NCBI RefSeq assembly: GCF_000069785.1
Contig: NC_010530.1
Span: forward strand, 800,001 to 864,000
Length of the DNA stretch: 64,000 nucleotides
From: Cupriavidus taiwanensis LMG 19424
GTDB taxonomy: Bacteria; Pseudomonadota; Gammaproteobacteria; Burkholderiales; Burkholderiaceae
Direction: 5' to 3'
Shown here: one piece after another, positions 7,535 through 16,438 of the stretch
Layout of the letters: each line of letters starts with the position of its first letter
Position numbering within the stretch: position 1 is the first letter of the stretch
Program-made: the position numbers and the translations under genes
Notes under the pieces: model-generated
Told to the model about the DNA's origin: nothing
Database searches by the model: none
What the model saw: the letters and a program-made list of their open reading frames with translations, nothing else

Positions 7535-8557
7535 TCAGTCCAGCGTCACCCCCGTATCCGCTGTCAGCTTCAGCACCACCGGCAGGTAGGCCTTGTAGGC
7601 CGCCTCCGCCTGTGCCGGGGTGGTGCCCAGCGGCTCCGCGCCCATGTCCGCGATGCGCCGCTGCATGTCGGCGCTGGCGACCAGGCTGGCGGTTTCGCGG
7701 CCGAGGCGGTCGATGATGTCCTGCGGCGTCTTGGCGGGCGCCATCAGCGTGATTGGGCCGGTCAGCCGGAACGGCTCGTCGGCGTAGCCGGCCTCGGTGA
7801 AGGTCGGCACGTCCGGCAGTGCCTGCGCGCGCCGCGTGCCGGTCACCGCCAGCGGGCGCAGCTTGCCGGTGGCGAAATGCTGCTTGAGCGCGGTCACCGA
7901 GCCCACCGTCACGTTGACCTGGCCGGCCAGCAGGTCGGTCACCATCGGTCCTTCGCCCCGGTAGGGCACATGCAGCATGTCAATCTGGTACTGCCTGGCG
8001 AAATAGGTCTGGATCGTGTGCGGCTGCGTGCCCGCGCCCCATGAGCCCATGCGCAGCTTGCCGGGCGAGGCCTTGGCATAGGACAGCAGCTCGGCCACGG
8101 TCCTGGCCGGCACGCTGCTGTTGACCGCGAGCACGGTGCGCGCGGTGGCGATGTCGGAGACCGGGCGCAGGTCGGTGCGGGGATCGTAGGGCAGCTTCTT
8201 GTACAGCGCCAGGTTGGATGTGATCGGGCCGGGAATGGTCATCAGCAGGGTGTAGCCGTCCGGCGCGGCCTTGGCGACATAGTCGGTGCCGATGATGCCG
8301 CCGGCGCCGCCCTTGTTCTCGACCACCACCGTCTTGCCGAGCTGGCGCGACAGGCCGTCGCCGACAGCGCGCGCCAGCGTGTCGGTGAGGCCGCCCGGCG
8401 GATAGGCGACGATCAGGTGGATGGGCTTGGCCGGGTAGGCGCCCTGCGCCGGCGCCGCAACGGGCGCGACGGCCAGGGCCGCGGCGCCGAGCCACGGCAG
8501 CACGGCCAGTAGCAGCTTGCCGCGCTGCCGCGGAGAAAAACGCGCAACGGTCATCAT
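7535..8557 (-). CDS. Tripartite tricarboxylate transporter substrate-binding protein (Bug/TctC family)
   Basis: 340 residues. The N-terminus has a Sec signal peptide (LLLAVLPWLGAAALAVAPVA, cleavage near APAQG). The mature part begins YPAKPIHLIVAYPPGGLTD, the Bug signature, followed by VVENKGGAGG and GTDYVAKAAPDGYTLL. Bug proteins are periplasmic binders of carboxylated ligands for TctAB-type permeases and are hugely amplified in Burkholderiales. No TctAB is adjacent, so it either shares a remote permease or acts as a sensor. It is the last gene of the minus-strand cluster starting at 14423, with a 65-bp gap to the second Bug gene. Confidence 0.92.
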   Translation of the reverse strand: MMTVARFSPRQRGKLLLAVLPWLGAAALAVAPVAAPAQGAYPAKPIHLIVAYPPGGLTDTLARAVGDGLSRQLGKTVVVENKGGAGGIIGTDYVAKAAPDGYTLLMTIPGPITSNLALYKKLPYDPRTDLRPVSDIATARTVLAVNSSVPARTVAELLSYAKASPGKLRMGSWGAGTQPHTIQTYFARQYQIDMLHVPYRGEGPMVTDLLAGQVNVTVGSVTALKQHFATGKLRPLAVTGTRRAQALPDVPTFTEAGYADEPFRLTGPITLMAPAKTPQDIIDRLGRETASLVASADMQRRIADMGAEPLGTTPAQAEAAYKAYLPVVLKLTADTGVTLD

Positions 8558-8622
8558 GATGGCTTGGTCTCCTTTCTATGTAATGTCATGGCTGGACTGC
8601 CTCGGGCGCATGCGCGGGTACG

Positions 8623-9603
8623 CTAGTCCAGCTTGATGCCGCGGACCTGGATCAGCTTGCCCCACTTGCCGATCTCCTGGTCGATGAAGGCCGAGAAGGT
8701 GCTGCCGCGCTCGGGATGCGGCTCCAGACCCAGGCCTAGCAGCTTGTTGCGGGTTTCGGCATCGGCCAGCACCGCCGACGCTTCCCGGTTCAGCCGCTCG
8801 GTGACGGCGGGCGGCGTGCCGGCTGGCGCCACCAGCCCGAACCAGCCGTAGCCGACCATGCCCGGGTAGCCCTGCTCGGCGAAAGTGGGCGCATCGGGGT
8901 ACACCGGCGTGCGCTGTTCCGAGGCCACCGCCAGCACGCGCAGCTTGCCGGCCTTGATAAAGGGCAGCGCCGAAGTGATGGCGGTCAGCGTGGCATCGGC
9001 GCGGCCTGCCAGCAGTTCGGTGTAGGCGGTGGCGTCGCCGCGGTAGTGGACGCTCAGCAGCTTGAACTTGCCGACCTGCCCGAACAGTTCGGCGGTCAGG
9101 TGCGGGCCCGAACCCGCGCCCGGCGAGGCCACCGTCACGCCGTCGGGCTTTTCCCGGGCCATGCGCACGAAATCCGCCACGGTGCGCGCCGGCGAGTTCG
9201 CATTGACGATCAGGAAGATCGGCCCCAGGACGCGCGGCCCCACCGCGACGAAGTCCTTGTGCACGTCATAGCGCTGCGCAATGCCCGCGGCGGTGTTGAT
9301 GGCGAAGGGCGCGGCCGCCCACAGCAGCGTATAGCCGTCCGGCGTGGCATGCGCCACGTGCTCGGTGGCCAGGCGCGTGCCGGCGCCAGGCTTGTTCTCG
9401 ACCACCACTTGCTGGCCAAGCCGGGCGCCCAGCGCGTCGGCCAGGATGCGCGCCGAGATGTCGTTGGAACCGCCGGCGCCGTAGGGCGACACCAGCTTGA
9501 CCGGCCGCGACGGATACGCCTGCGCCTGAGCCTGGCCGACCAGGCAAAGCAGGGCCGCGCCGGCCGTCAGCACGGCTTTGGCGAAGACAATGGTTCGGTT
9601 CAT
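8623..9603 (-). CDS. Second Bug/TctC-family binding protein
   Basis: 326 residues with a Sec signal peptide (AVLTAGAALLCLVGQAQAQA) and the Bug start YPSRPVKLVSPYGAGGSNDI, then VVENKPGAGT. It ends GKLIQVRGIKLD, the common C-terminus of the family. Its ATG overlaps the stop of the upstream DUF1254-type gene (ATGA at 9600-9603), so the two are translationally coupled. It presumably captures the carboxylate that the operon metabolises; the ligand is unknown. Confidence 0.92.
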   Translation of the reverse strand: MNRTIVFAKAVLTAGAALLCLVGQAQAQAYPSRPVKLVSPYGAGGSNDISARILADALGARLGQQVVVENKPGAGTRLATEHVAHATPDGYTLLWAAAPFAINTAAGIAQRYDVHKDFVAVGPRVLGPIFLIVNANSPARTVADFVRMAREKPDGVTVASPGAGSGPHLTAELFGQVGKFKLLSVHYRGDATAYTELLAGRADATLTAITSALPFIKAGKLRVLAVASEQRTPVYPDAPTFAEQGYPGMVGYGWFGLVAPAGTPPAVTERLNREASAVLADAETRNKLLGLGLEPHPERGSTFSAFIDQEIGKWGKLIQVRGIKLD

Positions 9604-10916
9604 GACGGGTCCTTGATGCGGCGAATGGCGGGGTAGCGGAAGGTGCGGTCCAGGTGCGTGGCGCCGGGAACGTACAGGCGCAACGCCACATAGAACGGTT
9701 CCGGCGGCGCAGGCAGCCAGTTGCCGGTATCGGCGGCGTCCGCCGGTGCGCACGCCCCCAGCACGATGCGCAGGCTGCCATCGGGCGCCGTGCGGAGGCC
9801 CGGCGAACGGTCGCCCAGCGAATAGCGCTGCAGCGGGTTCTCCGCCAGCATGCAGTCCGATTTCCGGTACATGGTCAGCGACCAGAACGCGCCGACCTGT
9901 GGCAGCCCTTGCGCGGGGAACACCAGTTCGTACTGGTGCGTACCGTCCAGCGGCAGGCCATCGGCATCGCAATCGGCCATCAGGTACATGGCTTCCTCGA
10001 TGCCCAGCGCGCCGATGTAGTTGCGCGCCACCTCGGCACGCAGCGCGTAGTGCGCGCCGAAGGAGGTGCGGATTTCCACCGGCAGAAACCAGCCGCCGCC
10101 CAGCGCGGAAGCTTTGGGCGCGGCCAGTTCGGCATCGACATGCGCAAGCGCGGCCGCCAGCGCAGTGCGTTGCGTCGGCGTCAGCGGCGTCGCGCTGCCG
10201 ATGCCGGCGGCGGCGAAGCGGCGCACCAGGTCCGCTTCGGTGGCCGGCGGCGGGTTCTCGGCCAGCATGCGCCCGACGATGGCGGCGTAGCGGTCCGGGT
10301 CGCCCGGGCGCTCGCCGGCGTGCATGCCGGCGTCGATCACGCTCGCGGCGGCAGTGCCGTCGGGCCGGCGCAGGCGGATGCCGTCCTGCAAGGCATGCGC
10401 GCCCGGCAGGTCGGCGTCGCCGTCGGCCAGGATGCGGCCGATGATCCAGACCGCATCGGTGGGGCAGGCCAGCGGTGTCGCGCCCGCCGGCAGCTCGCCG
10501 CGCCAGGCCGGCCCGTGCAGCAGCCAGGTGCCGCCGTGCTTGCCGGTGGTGCGGGTGCCGATGTAGCCGAACGGGTTGGTATAGGCGTCGAGCAGCCCGA
10601 GCACGTAGTAGCGGCCGTGGCAGTCCGGCACGTCCAGCAGCAGCGGGCCGCGCGACAGGTCGAGCCAGGCGTTGGTGTAAAGCGTGTCGTTGTTCGGCGT
10701 GACGACCTGCCGGTGTTGCGGGCCGAGCAGCGCGCGCACATGCGTGACGGTGTTGATCCAGCGCAGGGTGGAGTCCGGGCCGTCGCCGGCGAAGGTGCCG
10801 ACGCTGTCGCGCCGCGGGCAGGTGGCGGCACGCATGCGCGCCATCTCGTACAGCGGCAGCGTGTAGCGCACGGCGTCGCGCGCGAGCGCGTCCAGGGAAG
10901 TGTCGTGGTTGGCCAT
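9600..10916 (-). CDS. DUF1254/DUF1214-type protein (first of two)
   Basis: 438 residues from MANHDTSLDALARDAV. The start is set by AAGGAG 6-10 nt upstream. Family marks are the N-terminal DUF1254 part (VTPNNDTLYTNAWLDLSRGP, residues about 70-90) and the C-terminal DUF1214 part (GAFWSLTMYRKSDCMLAEN, LQRYSLGDRSPGL). Proteins of this type are widespread and of uncertain biochemistry. No signal peptide is visible, although many relatives are exported. It overlaps the Bug gene at 9603 by 4 bp and follows its paralogue at 10927 by 10 bp, so all belong to one operon. Confidence 0.88.
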   Translation of the reverse strand: MANHDTSLDALARDAVRYTLPLYEMARMRAATCPRRDSVGTFAGDGPDSTLRWINTVTHVRALLGPQHRQVVTPNNDTLYTNAWLDLSRGPLLLDVPDCHGRYYVLGLLDAYTNPFGYIGTRTTGKHGGTWLLHGPAWRGELPAGATPLACPTDAVWIIGRILADGDADLPGAHALQDGIRLRRPDGTAAASVIDAGMHAGERPGDPDRYAAIVGRMLAENPPPATEADLVRRFAAAGIGSATPLTPTQRTALAAALAHVDAELAAPKASALGGGWFLPVEIRTSFGAHYALRAEVARNYIGALGIEEAMYLMADCDADGLPLDGTHQYELVFPAQGLPQVGAFWSLTMYRKSDCMLAENPLQRYSLGDRSPGLRTAPDGSLRIVLGACAPADAADTGNWLPAPPEPFYVALRLYVPGATHLDRTFRYPAIRRIKDPS

Positions 10917-10926
10917 GCCGGCTCCT

Positions 10927-12240
10927 TCAGGCAATGCGCCGCAGCGGCGGGATCACGTACGCTCCGGCCATGAAGCCGTCGGTGGGGTGGTACAGGCGCA
11001 GGATCAGGTAGAACGGCGCGTCCGGTGCCGGCAGCCAGTTCTCCTGCGCCTGCGCGGGACGCTGTTGCGAGATGGTCAGCGTGAGCCCGCCATCGGCGTC
11101 GTATTGCAGCCCCGGGCTGCGGTCGCCCAGCGCATAGCGGCCGATCGCGTTGTCGGTGAAGAAGCGGTCGGCGCCATACAGCGAGACCGACCAGAATGCC
11201 TGCGCCGGCGGCAGGTGTCCGGCCGGGAAGTGCAGCGCGTAGGTATGGCGGCCATGCAGCAGCTCGCCGTCGGCATCGTAGTCGGCGGCGGCATAGACCG
11301 CTTCGTCGGCGCGCAGCGCGCCCAGGCCCTTCATCGCGGTCACGGCGCGCTGCATCCAGTCGTCGCCATAGCGGCCCAACTGCAGGCTGTAGGTCCAGCT
11401 CTTGCGCGCATGGCTGCGGGTGTTGGCTTCGATCAGCGCCATGCCTTCGCGCCAGGCGCGCACCAGGCCCTGCTGCACCGCGGGCCGCAGCGCGGCCACG
11501 TCGACCGGCTCGCCGGCGCGCACGCCGCACTTGCGCAGCAGCGACAGCAGGCCCGCGGCGGAAGCCTCGGCCGGATATTCGCGCAGCGCGTTGAAGACGT
11601 TGGCGAAGAAGTCGAGCGCCGGTTCGCCGCCTTCGTGCCAGTCGCGCACGCAGTCGGGTTGCTTCGCGCTGCCGCCCGACAGGCGGAAGCCCTTTTCGAA
11701 GGCGCTGGCGGCTGGCAGGTCGTCGGTGCCGGTCACCAGCACGCGGCCCAGCAGCCAGACCAGCGACGTAGGGCAATGCACCACGTGCGCCCCGTCGGCA
11801 TGCTGGCCCGGGCCGGCCAGCACGATGTCGGCGCCCGCCGCCGGAACGTTGCGCGGGCCCAGGTTCTCGAAGTTGTTGGTCCAGGCGTCGAGCAGTTCCA
11901 CCACGTAATAGCGGCGCGCATCCGGGAGTGCCGGCACGTGCAGCGTGACAGGGCCGTCGGCCAGGTTGACCCAGGCACAGAAGTAGAGCAGGTCATTGGC
12001 CGGCGTGACGATGTCGCGGTCGCGGTGCGTCCACGGCTGCGTGCTGGCCGACAGCGTGTTCACCGGCGCGCGCCCATAGCCGGTGGCTTGCGTCACCGAA
12101 GTCTGCAGCCGGCACGTGCGCAGGCTTTCAAACAACGGATACGTGGCCAGCACCAGCGGCAGTGCCGCCGCGGCGGTCAGGGCTTCCTGCGGGGTGTCGA
12201 CGGGAGCGCCGGCAAGAAAGGGCGCAGCGGGTTGGTTCAT
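10927..12240 (-). CDS. DUF1254/DUF1214-type protein (second, paralogous)
   Basis: 437 residues from MNQPAAPFLAGAPVDTPQEA. The same architecture as its neighbour: VTPANDLLYFCAWVNLADGP in the first half, QAFWSVSLYGADRFFTDNAI and GRYALGDRSPGL in the second. The two proteins look like ancient tandem duplicates that have diverged substantially, which suggests they form a heteromer or act on successive intermediates. Its ATG overlaps the stop of the acyl-CoA synthetase upstream by 4 bp (12237-12240). The chemistry is unknown. Confidence 0.88.
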   Translation of the reverse strand: MNQPAAPFLAGAPVDTPQEALTAAAALPLVLATYPLFESLRTCRLQTSVTQATGYGRAPVNTLSASTQPWTHRDRDIVTPANDLLYFCAWVNLADGPVTLHVPALPDARRYYVVELLDAWTNNFENLGPRNVPAAGADIVLAGPGQHADGAHVVHCPTSLVWLLGRVLVTGTDDLPAASAFEKGFRLSGGSAKQPDCVRDWHEGGEPALDFFANVFNALREYPAEASAAGLLSLLRKCGVRAGEPVDVAALRPAVQQGLVRAWREGMALIEANTRSHARKSWTYSLQLGRYGDDWMQRAVTAMKGLGALRADEAVYAAADYDADGELLHGRHTYALHFPAGHLPPAQAFWSVSLYGADRFFTDNAIGRYALGDRSPGLQYDADGGLTLTISQQRPAQAQENWLPAPDAPFYLILRLYHPTDGFMAGAYVIPPLRRIA

Positions 12241-14423
12241 CGGGTGGTCTCCTGGGTTTGTGTTTCTGCGTGGCTGTCAGGGTCTGCCGCATGCAGGGTC
12301 ACCACGGCATCGGCGGCGACCACGCCGCGGGCGGTGACGATCAGCGGATTGATTTCGAGCGTGTCCAGACGCGGGCCCAGCGCGGCCGCGGCCTGCGAGA
12401 CCCGCACCAGCACCTCGGCGACGGCCTCGGCATCGATGGCGGGATGGCCACGGTGGCCCGACAGCAGGGCCTCGGCACGGCTTGCGCGCAGCATGGTGCG
12501 CGCACGGGCAGGGCTGAGCGGCGCCAGGCCGAACGCGGTCTGGCGGAAGATCTCCACCGCGGTGCCACCGATGCCGGCCAGCGCCACCAGGCCGAACACC
12601 GGGTCGCGCCGTACCCCCACCATCAGTTCGCCCCAGCCGCGCACCATGCCGGCGACCAGCGCGCCGTCAAAGCGCGCGGGCGTGCCGTGGCTGGCCGCGG
12701 CGGCCTGCACCTGGGCAAACGCGGCGCGTGCCGCGCGCGCGTCGGCTACGTTCAGCACCACGCCGCCGACGTCGCTCTTGTGCAGGATGTCTGGCGAGCA
12801 CAGCTTGATCGCGACCGGATAGCCGATGGTGTCGGCGATGCGCGCGGCCTCGTCGGCATCGCGCGCCAGGCCGTGCGGCGCGGTGGGAATGCCGCACGCA
12901 GCCAGCCATTGCATGGCTTCGAACTCGGACAAGGCGGTGGTGCCGGGCGGGACATCGGGAACGGGCAGGCTGCCCGCGGAGGCCGCTGCCGGGATGGGCG
13001 CCTGTGCCGCCGCGGCTTGCGCCGCGGCACGGGCCAGCACGGCCACGGCCTGCACCGCGTGCGCCGGTTCGCGGAACACCAGCGCGCCGCGCGCTTCCAG
13101 CCAGCGGCGCTTGTCGTCGCCGACCAGGCCGCTGAACAGCAGCGGCGCCGCGTTGCCGCTGCGGTGCAGGGCGTCGACGGTGTCCTGCAGCCCGGGCCAG
13201 ATCCGCGGCGCACCCACGCCGCCGGCGAGGAAAGCCACCACGCTGCCGTAGTCCGGGCTTTGCGCGGCGGCGGCAATGGCGTCCAGCAATACTTGCGGCT
13301 GCGCCACCACCTGGCCGGTGACGTCGATGGGGTTGGCGGTGCTGGCGAACGGAATCGCGCTGCGCAGCGCCGCGGCTGCGGCTTCGGGCATCGGGGGCAA
13401 CGGCAGGTCCAGCGCCTCGGCCTGGTCGGCCATCATGATGCCGACGCCCCCGGAGACCGTGACCAGCGCGACCGGGGTGACGGCATTGCCCGGCTCCTTC
13501 GCCGAAGGCTGCCACCGCGTCGGACGGCGCCCGCGCGACAGCACGTAGCCGAGCCGGAAAAAGTCATCGAGCGTATCGGCGCGGAACACGCCGTACTCAT
13601 CGAACACCGCCTGGTAGACCGCGTCCTCGCCCGCCAGGCTGGCGGTATGCGATTGCGCCGAACGCGCGCCGGCCTCGGTGGTGCCCACCTTGGTCACCAC
13701 GACGGGCTTGCCCGCGGCGCGCGCGGCCGCCAGCGCGCGTCGCAGGCGGGCGCCGTCACGGCAGCCTTCCAGGTAGGCGAGGATCACGCGCGTGGCATCG
13801 TCGCGGGCCAGCCATTCGATCACGTCCGCCACATGCAGGCCGGCCTCGTTGCCGGTGGTGACCCAGTGGCTCAGGCCCAGCGCGGCCTCGCGCGCCAGCG
13901 CGAAGGCATAGGCCCCGAAAGCGCCGCTCTGGCTGACCAGGCCGACATCGCCGACCGGCGGCAGTCCGCTGAGCGGAATCGGCGAGAAGGTGGCGAACAC
14001 GCGTTCGCGCAGGTTCATCGCGCCCAGGCAGTTCGGGCCCAGCAGCGTGATGCCATGGGCCTGCGCCAGCGCCGCCAGTTCGGCCTGCAGCGCGATGCCA
14101 TTGCCGCCGGTCTCGGCAAAGCCCGAGGTGAAGCACACCGCGGCACGCGTGCCGTTGCGCGCCAGCTGACGCATGGCATCGAGGCTGGCGCCAACCGGCA
14201 CCGCCACGATGGCAAGGTCGGCCGGCGCGTCCAGTGCGTCCAGCGAGGGCACCGCGGCCAGGCCCTGCACTTCGCTTGCGGTCGCGTGAACCGGGACGAT
14301 GCGTCCGGCGTATCCCAGCTCGCTCAGCAGCCGCACTGGCATGCCGCCCACCTTGTCCGGCTGCGTGGAAGCGCCGATCACGGCGATGGTGCGCGGTTGC
14401 AGCAGCGCGCTCAGGTCTGGCAT
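12237..14423 (-). CDS. NDP-forming acyl-CoA synthetase (acetate-CoA ligase family)
   Basis: 728 residues, the length of fused alpha-beta NDP-forming acyl-CoA synthetases. Domain order: CoA-binding Rossmann domain (residues 5-130, TIAVIGASTQPDKVGG), succinyl-CoA ligase-like domain with the phosphorylatable histidine in RSAQSHTASLAGEDA (around residue 265), and a C-terminal ATP-grasp domain (from about 500: LSEFEAMQWLAACGIPTAPH, AIKLCSPDILHKSDVGG). These enzymes interconvert acyl-CoA + ADP + Pi with acid + ATP + CoA. It heads the five-gene minus-strand operon and is divergent from a GntR regulator, so it probably activates the operon's carboxylate substrate. Confidence 0.9.
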   Translation of the reverse strand: MPDLSALLQPRTIAVIGASTQPDKVGGMPVRLLSELGYAGRIVPVHATASEVQGLAAVPSLDALDAPADLAIVAVPVGASLDAMRQLARNGTRAAVCFTSGFAETGGNGIALQAELAALAQAHGITLLGPNCLGAMNLRERVFATFSPIPLSGLPPVGDVGLVSQSGAFGAYAFALAREAALGLSHWVTTGNEAGLHVADVIEWLARDDATRVILAYLEGCRDGARLRRALAAARAAGKPVVVTKVGTTEAGARSAQSHTASLAGEDAVYQAVFDEYGVFRADTLDDFFRLGYVLSRGRRPTRWQPSAKEPGNAVTPVALVTVSGGVGIMMADQAEALDLPLPPMPEAAAAALRSAIPFASTANPIDVTGQVVAQPQVLLDAIAAAAQSPDYGSVVAFLAGGVGAPRIWPGLQDTVDALHRSGNAAPLLFSGLVGDDKRRWLEARGALVFREPAHAVQAVAVLARAAAQAAAAQAPIPAAASAGSLPVPDVPPGTTALSEFEAMQWLAACGIPTAPHGLARDADEAARIADTIGYPVAIKLCSPDILHKSDVGGVVLNVADARAARAAFAQVQAAAASHGTPARFDGALVAGMVRGWGELMVGVRRDPVFGLVALAGIGGTAVEIFRQTAFGLAPLSPARARTMLRASRAEALLSGHRGHPAIDAEAVAEVLVRVSQAAAALGPRLDTLEINPLIVTARGVVAADAVVTLHAADPDSHAETQTQETTR

Positions 14424-14479
14424 CGGTGGTCTCCGTATGCGTGCGCCATCGCGTCATCTCCCTCGAACGCTGGCGCGCG

Positions 14480-14547
14480 TGTTGTCATTGGACTGTGCCG
14501 CTCATGTTGTCATGACATGTTATGATGAGTCAATGTTGTTATGATAA
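14480..14547. promoter_or_regulatory. Array of four TGTTRT-type boxes with a perfect palindrome
   Basis: Four similar 11-mers on the plus strand: TGTTGTCATTG (14480), TGTTGTCATGA (14505), TGTTATGATGA (14518) and TGTTATGATAA (14537). The perfect palindrome TGTCATGACA lies at 14508-14517; its core GTCATGAC resembles GntR/HutC-type sites. The array fills the gap between the acyl-CoA synthetase operon and the GntR gene and probably binds that regulator. Confidence 0.6.
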
Positions 14548-14559
14548 GTAGATGCCCGC

Positions 14560-15309
14560 ATGGGCCCTCCCATGAATCCGCCGAATCTCGTGACAACCAG
14601 TTCACTGCCTCGCTTCAAGCAGATCGAAGGCGCGCTGCGCCAGCGCATCGTCAACAACGAATGGACCCCGGGCATCAAGCTGCCGTCGGAGTCCGAACTG
14701 ATGGCCGAGTTCGGTGTCAGCCGCATCACCGTGCGCCAGTCGCTGGCGTCGCTGCTGGCGGAGGGACTGATCGAAACGGTCCACGGCAAGGGCAGCTTTG
14801 TCAGCCGCCCCGCGGGCCAGGCAGACCTGGGGCCGCTGACCGGCTTCTATGACTACATGCGCGCCCGTGGCCACGAAGCGCACGGCAAGCTGCTGTCGAC
14901 GCGGCTGGTCACGGCGCCGGCCATTGCCGCGGATGCGCTGCGCGTGCCGCCCGGCAGCAAGCTGCTGAGCGTGACCACGCTCAAGTCAGTGGCCGGCACG
15001 CCGGTGGCGGTTGGTGTGACCATGGCGCCCGAAGCGTTGATGCGCGCCATCCTCGAGCACGACCTGGAAAACAACGACGCGCTGATGATCGTGGAGGCGC
15101 GCCTGGGCTACCGCCTCAAGTACCTGCACACGGAAAGCGCGGCGATCCCCGCCACCGCGGAAACCGCGCGCCGCTTGAAGGTCGGGCCGGGCGAGCCGTT
15201 GCTGCGCATCCGCTTCACGCCCCATGACATCGACGACCGGCCGCTGGCGTACTCGGAATTCATGTTCCGGGGCGACAAGTTCACCTACAAGGCCTGCGTG
15301 CGGCGTTAG
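14560..15309 (+). CDS. GntR-family regulator, HutC/UTRA subfamily
   Basis: 249 residues. Winged-helix domain at residues about 15-80: QIEGALRQRIVNNEWTPGIK, LPSESELMAEFGVSRITVRQ, LLAEGLIETVHGKGSFVSRP. A UTRA ligand domain follows (about 95-245: PPGSKLLSVTTLKSVAGTP, LAYSEFMFRGDKFTY). UTRA regulators are usually repressors released by a metabolite of the pathway they control. The gene is divergent from the synthetase-DUF1254-Bug operon and faces an array of repeated boxes, so it most likely represses that operon and itself. Starts at 14560 or 14572 are both possible; neither has a strong ribosome site. Confidence 0.9.
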   Translation: MGPPMNPPNLVTTSSLPRFKQIEGALRQRIVNNEWTPGIKLPSESELMAEFGVSRITVRQSLASLLAEGLIETVHGKGSFVSRPAGQADLGPLTGFYDYMRARGHEAHGKLLSTRLVTAPAIAADALRVPPGSKLLSVTTLKSVAGTPVAVGVTMAPEALMRAILEHDLENNDALMIVEARLGYRLKYLHTESAAIPATAETARRLKVGPGEPLLRIRFTPHDIDDRPLAYSEFMFRGDKFTYKACVRR

Positions 15310-15421
15310 GGCCGCTGCTGTGGCGGCAAGGGAACTTTCGCAGGCGCGCCGCGGCCTGAACTGCATCGGCGCCGGCGCCAGCGAGGTGCGGCCCGGCGCC
15401 GTCCAGTCGCAGGAGTCCAGG

Positions 15422-15775
15422 ATGCTTTCGCCGCTTTCCCCACGTTTGCTGTCCACCGTGCTGGCGGTGGCGTTGTCCGCGGCGGCCGCGCCGGCCGCGC
15501 TCGCGGCCCCGCAGGAAGCCCCCCGGGCGCCCGGCAAGGAAGGCGCGCCCGAGGCCGCCTGTAAGCACGCGGTCAAGGCGGCACTGCCCAATCCGGCCAG
15601 CTTCAAGTGGGTCGGCGCTACTGCCCGCCAGATCGACAAGGACCACTACAGCGTGGTCGCCGATGTCGAATACCTGGCCCAGGACGGCGCCGTCCGTGAA
15701 GCCATGGTCCAGTGCGATGTACGCCGCGAGCAGGGCAACCGCTTTGCCGTACCGAAGTTGCGGCTGCCGCAGTAA
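15422..15775 (+). CDS. Small exported protein of unknown function
   Basis: 117 residues from MLSPLSPRLLSTVLAVALSA, with CAGGAG 6 nt before the ATG. A Sec signal peptide ends near ALAAPQE. The mature part carries ACKHAVKAALPNPASFKWVG and ADVEYLAQDGAVREAMVQCD; the two cysteines could form a disulfide in the periplasm. The pattern (Cys-x3-V-x3-L-NP-x-SFK, then a beta-strand-rich tail) occurs in many short periplasmic proteins of Burkholderiales, but no function is known to me. Monocistronic. Confidence 0.75.
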   Translation: MLSPLSPRLLSTVLAVALSAAAAPAALAAPQEAPRAPGKEGAPEAACKHAVKAALPNPASFKWVGATARQIDKDHYSVVADVEYLAQDGAVREAMVQCDVRREQGNRFAVPKLRLPQ

Positions 15776-15817
15776 CCGACTTCCTGGCTCGCCCAAGCGT
15801 CTCCCTGCAAATTAATG

Positions 15818-15864
15818 TGGACACTGTCCATTTCGTTTGCTAGTCTATGTGGACGGCATCCACA
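15818..15864. promoter_or_regulatory. Promoter embedded in two inverted repeats
   Basis: TGGACA-C-TGTCCA (15818-15830) and TGTGGA-N5-TCCACA (15848-15864) have perfect arms, share TGTGGAC and have centres 32 bp apart (about three helix turns). A possible promoter, TGGACA (15818-15823), 17 bp, TAGTCT (15841-15846), lies across them, so a dimeric repressor could occlude the -35 and the start region. Confidence 0.55.
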
Positions 15865-15952
15865 AGTGCTTGCGGCAGGCGCCGCTTTCGGGGTGCTTTC
15901 CGGGTGCTTTCAGGCTGAACACCCGCGTGATATCCCTCACTGGAGACCAAAC

Positions 15953-16435
15953 ATGCAAATCGAAGCACAAAAGGAGCACCGCTGGCTGCAACGCCTGATT
16001 GGCAACTGGATCGGCGAGGGCGAGGCCGTCATGGGACCGGACCAGCCGGTGCAGACCTGGCAGATTCCCGAGCGGGTAAGCGGAATCGGCGACGTCTGGG
16101 TGCAGTGCGTGGCCCAGGGCGACATGCCCGGCTGCGGCCCGGCCGCCACGGTCATGACGCTGGGCTACGATCCGGCGCGCAAGCACTTTGTCGGCACCTT
16201 TATCGGCTCGATGATGACCCACCTGTGGGTCTACGAGGGCGACCTCGACGAGGGTGGCCAGCAACTGACGCTGCGCGCCCAAGGGCCGGATTGCTCGGGC
16301 AATGGCCGCATGGTGCAATACCGCGACGTGATCACGTTCCGCGACGACAACCACCGCGAACTGACTTCCTACATGCAGGCAGAGAACGGCGAGTGGACGC
16401 AGATTGTCAAGGCCACCTACCGCCGCCAGCCCTGA
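15953..16435 (+). CDS. DUF1579-family protein
   Basis: 160 residues from MQIEAQKEHRWLQRLIGNWI; GGAG lies 8 nt upstream. The features typical of DUF1579 are the Gly-Asn-Trp start, the central LGYDPARKHFVGTFIGSMMT and the late MVQYRDVITFRDDNHRELTS. The family adopts a lipocalin-like beta barrel and has no fixed biochemical role. No signal peptide. It is preceded by a double operator and converges with the phospholipase D gene with only 3 bp between stops. A regulated single-gene unit of unknown role. Confidence 0.82.
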   Translation: MQIEAQKEHRWLQRLIGNWIGEGEAVMGPDQPVQTWQIPERVSGIGDVWVQCVAQGDMPGCGPAATVMTLGYDPARKHFVGTFIGSMMTHLWVYEGDLDEGGQQLTLRAQGPDCSGNGRMVQYRDVITFRDDNHRELTSYMQAENGEWTQIVKATYRRQP

Positions 16436-16438
16436 GTT

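Noticed and set aside
12162-14525. A 787-residue open frame antisense to the acyl-CoA synthetase
   Set aside because: His/Arg/Gly/Gln-rich without any motif, typical of the high-GC antisense frame of a real gene.
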